Assembly: GCA_947179485.1 (NCBI GenBank)
Contig: OX359248.1
Coordinates: forward strand, 48,556,847 to 48,620,846
Reading direction: 5' to 3'
Length of the DNA stretch: 64,000 nucleotides
From: Allacma fusca
Lineage: Eukaryota > Arthropoda > Collembola > Symphypleona > Sminthuridae
The notes beneath the pieces were generated by a model that had not been told where the DNA came from, did not search any database, and saw nothing but the letters and a program-made list of their open reading frames with translations. A program made the position numbers and the translations under genes. Shown piece after piece: positions 55,741-64,000 of the stretch. Position 1 is the first letter of the stretch. Each line of letters begins with the position of its first letter.

Positions 55741-57893
55741 CTGAGGTGCACCCCGAATAGGCCACAAGTAAATATTGAACTTACAGACCAGTACGACAAA
55801 ATATTGAATCAAATAGGATCTAACAATGATTCTTTGTTAGCAGTGGCTACAAAGCTGATTTGGTTGTCAATACACCTGAAATGTTGCTAAGTGGGTTTAC
55901 AATAATGTATCTGAATATATGTAGCTTAAGTCTAAAGAAATGTGAAATGTCAGTACTAATGAATGGCATGAATGTGCACATAATGTGTGTCACGGAAACA
56001 TGGTTAAATGTAAATACGACAGAAACCCAAATAGATATAAACGGCTACTATTTCTATAGTAAAGACAAATTTTCACGTGGCAAATCACCACAGGAATCAT
56101 GGCATATGCTAAAGTCACTTACTGGAAGTTCTATACGCAGTACATACACATTTGAACTTAAGCTCGACAATGATGTTGTAAACGTCAAGAAAATAATTTC
56201 AGATGCACTCTCAAAGGCATTAGTACTCAATCATCCTAATGAAGATATTATAAGAGCTTTTTCCGTAGACTTGAATAACGCTTCACATAATAATTTTACA
56301 AAAATTACAACATTAGAAGTATCAGAAGTAATCAAAACAACAAAGGGTAATTCTGGGAATGGATTTACAAGCACGCCACCAAAAATCATTAAACGGTTCT
56401 CAGATATTTTTGCCCCACTACTATGTAACATTTTTAATCATGCCCTAATCACGGGCGAATTTCCTAGTGAGTGCAAACACGCATTAATAACTCCAATTTT
56501 AAATCCTCGTGCAAACAAATACTCACCACAATCTTACCGACCGATCTCAATTTTACCATTTCTATCAAAATTGCTAGAAGCAATTATTGCCAAAAGGGTC
56601 ATTGATTACTCGGAAGGTTCTATTAATTCTGCTTCTATCAAGCAACCAATACGGTTTTCGAAAACGAAAATCCACGCTTCACGCCCTAATTGACTTGACC
56701 CATGGAATATACAATGCTATAGAAAATAAGAAAATGTTTTCAGTATTGTTTATAGATTTAAAAAAGGCATTTGACAGTGTAAAATTTACGAAGTTACTTT
56801 GGAAACTTAGACACAAGTAAAATCTTCCAACATTCTTGCTGAGAATATTATGTAGTTACTTAACTGACCGACAATTCTCTATAAAACTTGGTAAATTCAT
56901 CTCCTGTAAATACCAACTAAACGGAGGAGTACCGCAAGGAAGTGTGCTTGGCCAAATTCTATTTATTATATTTTTTAATGATCTCTGCGAGTCACTTAAC
57001 AAATCCACTATATATGCCGATGATATAGCCACTATATGTACAGGATCTGATAGTAGTAGTCTTAAGATCAATTTAGAAAATACGATGAAATTAATTAATG
57101 ACTGGTGTACGTACAATTGTATGAATGTAAACTTTCTAAAAACTTATTTTATGGAGTTCTATAAACCGAAATCAAAACTAAGACCCAACATTCAGCACTT
57201 CAATTGTGAGAATCACAAAATTCTCAGAGTCAACCACTTTAAATACCTTGGCGTGTATCTGGACTCTAACTTAAAGTTTGACTAACGTTACACGCATGTT
57301 AATAAAATGATATCATTTAAATGTGCCACTTTAGTTAAATATAAAAGGTATATAAACCCAAAGCTTATGTACATTGTATTCAAATCATTATGTATCTCTC
57401 ACATTGACTACGGTCTTCCTGTCTGGGGTGCTGTCTCGGACTTACTCTTACAGAAATGTCAAAAAACCATCGATCATTTCTTTAAATGTTTTTCCATTAA
57501 AGGCTACAGCTTTAACTTTATGTATCGAAACTATAAAATACCTTTATACAACTCCAGTAGGAAAAAGAAAGAAACTACAGACCTATATAAAATGTACGAA
57601 ACATTTGGGATCCTTGTGAAATATATACACACATAACTGTTTGTGAAATATATACATACATAACTGTATCTGCAACAAAAACCTTACTCGCACAAACTGA
57701 AAAACTGGAATGTATTAAGGATATTATCAAAGCAAACGCTGTACGAGACACCAGAAACAATCACTTTGTAATTATACCATTCAAATCTTCCTTTTATCAT
57801 AATTCTTTCCAATTCAGAGTCGCCAAATTATGGAACGAAATTCCAAGGATAATTCACTCAAAAAATAACGTTAAAGACTTTCAATTTAATTGA
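55741..57893 (+). mobile_element. Non-LTR retrotransposon (LINE 3), 5'-truncated and internally deleted
   Basis: Plus-strand relative of LINE 4. It begins within coding sequence (LTDQYDKILNQIGS at about 55780), keeps the start of the endonuclease, then jumps to the RT linker. The 3' coding end is at about 57891 (AKLWNEIPRIIHSKNNVKDF). No clear tail or target-site duplication was seen. It abuts the 5' end of LINE 2, head to head. Confidence 0.8.
55860..57893 (+). pseudogene. LINE 3 ORF2 remnant (endonuclease start + RT)
   Basis: Endonuclease start: IMYLNICSLSLKKCEMSVLM and HIMCVTETWLN. After YFYSKDKFSRGK the sequence passes directly to PQESWHMLKSLTGSS, i.e. the RT linker. By comparison with LINE 4 about 0.9 kb is missing while the frame stays open. 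RT motifs follow: STPPKIIKRF, SYRPISILPFLSKLLEAII, then frame changes, YGFRKRKSTLHALIDLTHGI, LFIDLKKAFDSVKF, a TAA at 56818, GVPQGSVLGQILFIIFF, the catalytic IYADDIATI, KYLGVYLDSNLKFD, a TAA at about 57283. Near 57620 a 28-bp segment (GTGAAATATATACA, ACATAACTGT) is tandemly duplicated. Confidence 0.85.
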
Positions 57894-58000
57894 GTAAGTG
57901 GTTTATTGGAAAACGACATAATAATACATGTGAGTATTTTGTTGTAAGCTAAACTGTTAACCAAAATGACAAAATTAATGTTAGATTATTTATTTCATTC
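57894..58000. other. Junction between LINE 3 and LINE 4
   Basis: About 100 bp of AT-rich sequence, probably the 3' untranslated end of LINE 3. Confidence 0.4.
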
Positions 58001-61000
58001 CCTCACTGACTGCAGTGCAGTGAGGTTGTCCGACACGGCTCTGCCAGTGCAGTACTAGCGTGCTAATATAAGCTTGAGGGCTCCTGGCTGCCTATTTAAC
58101 CACGGTTGAATGGGATTCAACCCAGCTGTAAGGGCTGCTGGTACTTGACGCCTTAAGGTCACGGCCTGTGTATAGGCCCAGCTGGACCAGCGTGGGACTT
58201 ACAACATTGAGTCAACTCTTTACCAGCAGCTGGTTCCAGTCTGTGGACGAAGAGGAAAGTGAATACCGCAGCCAGACCCCACCCAGCACATGCAGTACCT
58301 TAAGCTTAAGCACTCCGGGATAGTAAAATCTTATTACTTTTATTTTATTTTACAGCTCATTTTATATCATTCATTATAAAATTCTATCCTTTGCCTCCAC
58401 AATGACTAAACCTAAAACAAAGAACCTGAAACTATCTTGCAAACTATGCCAAAATTTGACCTCAGAAAACTTTCCATTGTATGCTTTAAATGTGACAATC
58501 TATACCACAATACTGGCTGCTTGAATATTCAGATGAACATATTCAAAAGACTCCAACTTACTAATAACTGGACTTGTCCTTTATGTATAGAAACTCCTCT
58601 ACCTGTGAAAACATGTAATGCATGCAAACAATCAATTATCCCTCAAAACTCCCTTGAAATAGAATGTAAATCATGTTTTTCATTTTTTCATGTCAACTGT
58701 ATTCTAAACTCCTCTGTTAATATTAACAACTGGAATTGTAATACATGTATTTTCCCTTGCGCAGATAGTAGACCACAAGAATTACATGGTCCAGAACCCA
58801 CACTAATACCAATAAGTACTCCCTTAAACCCACACGTTCCCCTAGCCAATGGACTCAAAATAGCACATATAAACATTTGCAGTCTAAGTTCTAAACTACC
58901 AGAACTAGAATCCATAATTGACTTATACAATCTTGACATAATATGTATTACCGAAACCTGGTTAAAAGACGATATACCTGACAATGAGGTCTCCTTATCC
59001 AAATTTAAATTCCTTCGTAGAGATAGAAAAAACAAATTAGGTGGAGGGGTGCTTATCTATTTTAAAGAAACTCTGCCTGTTGAACAGCTAGATATAATTC
59101 TACCACTAAATGAAAATGTAGAGCACATTGCAGCAACGGTGAAATTCAAGAACTGTAAACCTTTCCTAATTCTCGGGCTCTATCGTCCACCTAACTTGAC
59201 TACAAGCTTTAAAGACTTTCTACTTGAATTTTCGCATGCAACAACCTTACTAAAAAATCATTTTGAAGAACTAATTTACTTAGGGGATTTTCGTGTTAAT
59301 CTCTTGAGTATAGACACCCAAACAAAGGCATTGATAAGCTGTATGTCAAAGCATGGACTCTCCCAATGTATAAAGTACCCAACTAGAGTGACTCAAACAT
59401 CATCATCCCTAATAGACCATATATATATAACACATAAAAACCTTATAATAGATACAGGAATTCTGGAAAGTGGTCTCTCGGACCACGAAATCATCTACTG
59501 TATACGTGGCAAAAATAAAATCCGTTCAGCCCCTAAAACAATTACCTGTAGAAATTACCGTAATTTAGATCTGAATAGTTTGCATATTGAGTACAAAAAT
59601 ACTGACTGGCATAAAATGACCCAGTTAAAATCGGTATCTGATAGGGTTGATATTTTTGAGTCGCTTAGCTGCATGTTACTTGACAAACACGCCCCTGTCC
59701 TTAAAACGAAAATCAAAGCAAATCAGGCTAAATGGATGACCGGTCAATTAAAAAAGCAATACACCATAAATTCCACCCGAAAAGAATTGCTAAAATTAAT
59801 AAAAGTCCCCAGGCCTGGCTGGATTATAAGAAGTTCCGGAATTCTGTCACTAACTCCATCCGCAGGACTAAGTCCCTATTCTACTCGACAGAATTAGAAA
59901 CATCTAAGTCAGCTAAACAAACCTGGAGTATCTTTAAATCTTTCCTCAACAGCTCCCCTCAGTCTACGTTAATAACAGAACTAACTGTTGATAAAATAAG
60001 TATCACTGACCCAGCTAAAATCCACAAATCATTAGCAAATGTCTTTACTGTCACTCAAATTGACCCATCCTCAGAAATTACCAAATTCAGACGTCAAATT
60101 ACCTCAGATATGAATTCTCCAACTTTCAATCTAATATCAAATGATGAGACCCAGAAGTTATTACAAGTAGTAAAAGGGAGTTCAGTAGTTGGGTTTAATC
60201 GTACACCTGCCAAAATTATTAAATTATGCAACAAAGTACTTTCTCCGATATTATGTAATATTTTTAACTACGCCTTGAAAACTGGAGAATTCCCCAAACA
60301 ATGGAAGGAGGCTATTGTTACTCCAATATTGAAACCAAACATGAACAAAAAATGCCCTTCTTCGTACAGACCAATCTCTATCCTCCCTTTCATATCTAAG
60401 ATTTTTGAAAGCCTAATTGCGTCCAGACTTCTTTCCCATCTGAACGACAACAACCTGATATCGGAAAAACAATTTGGCTTTCGAAAAAATCGCTCTACCT
60501 TACTTGCTTTAATTAACCTTACTAATAAAATTTACAAAAAACTTGGAGACGGAAAATATGTTGCTGTGATCTTTTACGACCTTCGCAAAGCTTTTGATTC
60601 CGTCCCGTACCCTGCTTTACTTAACAAACTAAGATCAAGATTTAAGGTCCCGGCTTATCTCCTTAGAGTCATATCCAGTTATCTTACTAATAGATCATTT
60701 CGAATAAAATTAAATGGTAATCTATCCGAGCCTTTTCCATTGCACGCTGGAATACCACAAGGGAGTGTTCTGGGCCCATTACTCTTTATCCTATTTTTTG
60801 ATGACATCGGAGATATATTACAGGAAGACACTGAGTATGCAGATGACGTAGGTGATGTAGTTGACGGCATGACCCCAGAAGAACTACGTGCAAAATTAAC
60901 AAATTCCCTACATAATTTCCTACTCTGGTGCTCTAACAACAGCATGGACATAAATAGCACGAAAACATTCTTTATGGTCTTCTCAAAACCTTACTCTCGA

Positions 61001-61986
61001 AAGCATGTAAACTTCAACTCAATATCCTATAATAATGTCACTATCCAGAGGGTTAATCAATTTAAATACCTTGGAATATTACTTGACCCAAAACTTGATT
61101 TCTGTCTCCATGTTAACTACATATGCCACAAAATGTCTTTCAAATGCTCAATGCTAATAAGACATAAACGCCTAATCACTAACAAAGTCATAAAAACATT
61201 TTTCTCATCCCTTGTTTACTCACATTTAGAATATGCTTTACCCATCTGGGGGGAACGAATGCTACTAATCTTGCAAAAATTGAACATGTAGTTGACAATT
61301 TTTTGAAATGCTGGTATATAAAAGGCTACAGTCTCTTGAAATTTGAAAATAAATTCCTCCTGCTAAACAAAGCAAAGAAGAAAACGATTCCGGTCTTGCA
61401 ACTGTACAACACACTCGGAATTCTTACAATTTCTGAAAGAATTCAATATTGTACAGCCATTATAACGAAATTCATATTACATTGCCCTAATAAACTTCCG
61501 CCAGGAATTACTTCTACCCTTGGTCATATGAACAGCTGGAAGAGTCCAAGGTTTCACCTAAACCTTCCAGTTCCTCTAAATGATCATTTTTCTTCTAAAT
61601 CTTTCCAATCCAGAGCAATTCACATATGGAATTGCATAAGCAATGACATAAAATCTGTTACATCCACAGTAATCTTTAAAGCTAAGCTCATAGATGGTAT
61701 TACCCAACGAAGACAATTGACGAATACCTGACTAACAACCAGCCTATAAATCTATGTTAGAAAAATATCCATAACCAAATAATTGTATGTAAACACTCAC
61801 AATTCAATCAAATACCCTTGTATACATACATATATATTTCCATTTATGTAAATAATGCACATGACGTATTTTTAACTTAAAATATAGTTATTTAGATATA
61901 GAAATTATTCAATGTCTATCTCTGTAAACGAGTACATAAGCACTCAGTGGATACGACAATAAAGCAATTACAATTACAATTAGTAT
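58001..61986 (+). mobile_element. Non-LTR retrotransposon (LINE 4), nearly full length
   Basis: A GC-rich 5' leader of about 400 bp opens with a perfect inverted repeat (CCTCACTG / CAGTGAGG, 58001-58025) and leads to the first ATG at 58402. Two PHD-like fingers, endonuclease, RT and a C-terminal domain follow up to 61731, then a 3' region ending GACAATAAAG and a short CAATTA-repeat tail at 61960-61986. The abrupt shift from AT-rich to GC-rich at 58001 marks the 5' boundary. No target-site duplication was confirmed. Confidence 0.8.
58402..61731 (+). pseudogene. LINE 4 ORF2 (two PHD-like fingers, endonuclease, RT), few frameshifts
   Basis: The ATG at 58402 opens MTKPKTKNLKLSCKLCQ, the start of the first finger. 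After a frameshift near 58450-58480 the finger continues VCFKCDNLYHNTGC and WTCPLC, then a second finger CNACKQSI, CKSCFSFFHVNC, WNCNTC. Endonuclease: IAHINICSLSSKLPELESII, DIICITETWLKDD, LGGGVLIYF, LGLYRPPN, LIYLGDFRVNLLS, SLIDHIYIT, LSDHEIIYC. A one-base shift occurs beside an A run near 59750. RT (59732-61291): SYRPISILPFISKIFESLIA, FGFRKNRSTLLALINLTNKI, FYDLRKAFDSVPY, GIPQGSVLGPLLFILFF, catalytic EYADDVGDV, KYLGILLDPKLDF. A second shift lies in a G run near 61250, then the C-terminal part reads to 61731. The homopolymer shifts could be assembly errors. Confidence 0.9.
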
Positions 61987-62558
61987 GCATAATTTTAGTT
62001 CTACCTCTATAACTGTCTGTCACTGGAAATCAGTCCTTGCACTGAGTTGATTCGACAATAAAGTCATTACCATTAAGGTAATTAGAACTTGTCTATTACA
62101 TGTAAGTATTTTGTTTAGCTTGAGTTACCCGGATTGATTATGAGTAATTCAGCTGTTTCGAAATACTAATACCAACTTATGTAACTACGAGTCTACAATG
62201 AAGCACTGAGCGTTTCATTTATTTTTAAGCTTAGGCCGCAGCTCTAGAAGTTACAATTTATTGAAAGTGCATTGAAAAACTGCTGGACATATTATATGAT
62301 TGGTATTTCCATCAACCGATCAACCTGATTGAAATGCAAGCTGACTTATATCGAATTAGGTTATCCAGCCTTATCACAAAAGGTATTCAACACTGAAAAT
62401 GCTCTTTGCATTTAGCCTGAAGGGGTAATACAACTAAAAAGTGTAGATTACAAAGATTTTTTTATAATTTTTACTATCAGAGAATTTCAGTATTTAAAGA
62501 AATATACATAGGTATTAAAAATGCAGATTACAAAGTCACCTTAAGAGAAAAAGATAAT
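61987..62558. other. Downstream of LINE 4; contains a second LINE-like 3' end
   Basis: At 62032-62075 the words CACTGAGTTGATTCGACAATAAAGTCATTACC resemble the LINE 4 terminus CACTCAGTGGATACGACAATAAAGCAATTAC at 61943-61970, suggesting a second, very short copy of a related 3' end. The remainder up to the EB gene shows no coding signal. Confidence 0.5.
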
Positions 62559-63566
62559 TTATATTTTATTCACTATAACAGCAATATAGCCTATGGCTAG
62601 CAAAGCTACATGAAAATTAACACTGGTACCGGAACATTTTGTCAAATCTTCTGCCGGGGGAAACCCATCCTCACACATGCATACAAGGTCCGGACTTAAC
62701 CCATCCGATTTACATTCAGCATTGTCTAGACACTCATCTTTACTTTTGCAGGACTCATTAATCATAAGGGCACATTGTTGATTGTCGTTTTTCATAACAA
62801 ACTTGGAATTGCACTGGCAGGTATTGGTTTCATCGCAGGTAGAATTTGCAATGCATTCTGTAGCTTCAATAATTTCACATGAATAATTTATCATTCGGCT
62901 GCATTTAGTACCTCCAAATTCGTCTATGTACCCATCATCACAAGTGCAAAATAAATCCACACATGAGGACGAACTTGGGAAGCAATCCTCTTCGCTTTGG
63001 CAAACTTCGCCAATCCGGGATCCAAGGTGAGGAGTTGTCTCCTGTGTGACAGGCGCTGGTGATGTTTCTCCATTAGTTGAGTCTGACATATCTTCTAGTG
63101 AAGATAAATCTTTGTCTCCTTCTCCTTCTAAGAAGCCATCTTTATTTTTACGAGTTTGTGTTGTAGTTGCAGCAGTTGTAGTTTGCGTTGCCTTAGATTC
63201 GCCACCTTTTAGCGTTTTTTCACCGCCACTACTAATTGACTGGCAAATTCCATATGCTGAATTACTTGTTACAGGAATGCATTGAGCACCAGGGACGCAG
63301 GTTCTTTCAGGTCGGCCATTTTTTAAGGAACGGGTGTAGCAGATTGCACCGATCCGACCAACAACGCAGGAATCTTCCTGGGCATCGTAGATCATAGTGT
63401 CAGAGTCGGGACAACTACATACATTATCTACACTGCAAGTAACAGTCCCTGATCTGGAGTCACATCTCCCTCCAGCTCCACAAGCTGTTCCATACTTTTG
63501 TGAGGCAGACTGTGTAATTTGAAAAGCCCCAACCCAGCAAAACAAAAGAACCATCCGGAGTTTCAT
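62559..63566 (-). CDS. EB-module surface protein, paralogue without mucin repeat
   Basis: One coding exon of 335 residues. Signal peptide MKLRMVLLFCWVGAFQITQS, then the same N-terminal Cys-rich domain as the paralogue at 33596 (QKYGTACGAGGRCDSRSG, VCSCPDSDTMIY, RIGAICYTRSL). A short Thr/Ser/acidic linker (TQTTTAATTTQTRKNKDG, GDKDLSSLEDMSDSTNGE) stands where the other protein has its long Thr array. Three EB-type modules follow (CQSEEDC, CTCDDGY; INYSCEIIEATEC, CQCNSKFVMKNDNQQC; CKSKDEC, CMCEDGFPPAEDLTKCSG). The C-terminus is hydrophobic (VNFHVALLAIGYIAVIV), suggesting a membrane or GPI anchor. The ATG follows a TTTTCAG acceptor by only 6 bases, the same arrangement as in the paralogue, so a 5' noncoding exon lies further right. 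Function unknown. Confidence 0.85.
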   Translation of the reverse strand: MKLRMVLLFCWVGAFQITQSASQKYGTACGAGGRCDSRSGTVTCSVDNVCSCPDSDTMIYDAQEDSCVVGRIGAICYTRSLKNGRPERTCVPGAQCIPVTSNSAYGICQSISSGGEKTLKGGESKATQTTTAATTTQTRKNKDGFLEGEGDKDLSSLEDMSDSTNGETSPAPVTQETTPHLGSRIGEVCQSEEDCFPSSSSCVDLFCTCDDGYIDEFGGTKCSRMINYSCEIIEATECIANSTCDETNTCQCNSKFVMKNDNQQCALMINESCKSKDECLDNAECKSDGLSPDLVCMCEDGFPPAEDLTKCSGTSVNFHVALLAIGYIAVIVNKI

Positions 63567-63571
63567 GTTTA

Positions 63572-64000
63572 TCTGAAAACATTATTATCATTATTTCAAT
63601 GACAATAAGCGTTTTAAAATTTATTGTTTCTGACAGCACAACTTTTATTAAATCAGTCAAAACTACATTCTTGGACACGGTATTCAATCATTCTGTTTCA
63701 AATATAAAACAGTTACCACACTGGAACATTTAATTGCTCATGACAAATCGATGAATTATATGAAGTCTAAAATACCGAAGAATTATTTTCGAAAGTATGA
63801 GATTCTCAAGATAAAAAGAGTACATAATGAGGGTCAACCACAATAAAAATCTCAGCGGAGGAATAACAATTTCAAAAAGAATTTTATAATCAAAACAATT
63901 TCAGGGGATCTTAACGCACATTAATTTTCCTGACGCTTGTAGAATAACCCTATTCAGGGAAAGACCCAAGAATTGTACCAACATTTTTATTACAGTACAC
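63572..64000. other. 5' intron / upstream region of the EB paralogue
   Basis: It begins at the predicted acceptor (CAG at 63573-63575, minus strand). The matching donor and 5' exon were not located within the window. AT-rich, no other feature. Confidence 0.4.

Overview
The window is nuclear DNA of an animal, most likely an arthropod. It has short GT-AG introns, an intron-interrupted KDSR gene, a eukaryotic tRNA-Ala with internal A and B boxes, a secreted Gly/Pro-rich cuticle-type protein with an arthropod-style TATA/Inr promoter, EB-module proteins, and several non-LTR retrotransposons and MITE-like elements. A hexapod such as a springtail would fit, but nothing here fixes the species. Intergenic DNA is AT-rich and gene density is low.

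Layout. 0-2.5 kb: last exon of VPS25 (ESCRT-II), then five exons of KDSR (sphingolipid synthesis) on the same strand only 273 bp downstream, then a tRNA-Ala(AGC) on the minus strand. 4.3-6.7 kb: a small two-exon Cys-rich protein and a one-exon tail-anchored-type protein, both unrecognised. 8.9-11.2 kb: a 2.3-kb element with long inverted ends, an apparent 9-bp target duplication and a core of about 75 tandem 25-bp units. 15.9-17.0 kb: a secreted Gly/Pro/Gln-rich structural protein (minus) with a readable promoter. 27.6-30.9 kb: an intronless SnoaL/NTF2-like protein, then a seven-exon CRAL-TRIO lipid-binding protein with one GC-AG intron. 33.6-36.0 kb and 62.6-63.6 kb (both minus): two paralogous EB-module surface proteins. 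The first carries about 50 copies of a nine-residue Thr/Ser/Pro/Glu mucin repeat that the second lacks.

The 26 kb between the two EB paralogues is mostly repeats. There is an AT-rich hAT-like non-autonomous element with an exact 8-bp target duplication (40.9-42.4 kb), MITEs with CACAAATGACGTCA-type ends (45.5-46.0 and 52.0-52.2 kb), and a block of four decayed LINEs (46.8-62.0 kb). One LINE has ORF1 and ORF2 in one frame separated only by a UAG. Two others have PHD-like zinc fingers ahead of the endonuclease. The long stretches 11.2-15.8, 17.0-27.5, 31-33.5 and 36-40.9 kb show no supportable gene.

Exon joins were made by eye from reading frame, splice consensus and family resemblance. No database search or transcript data were available. 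Family assignments come from remembered motif patterns and are graded by confidence.
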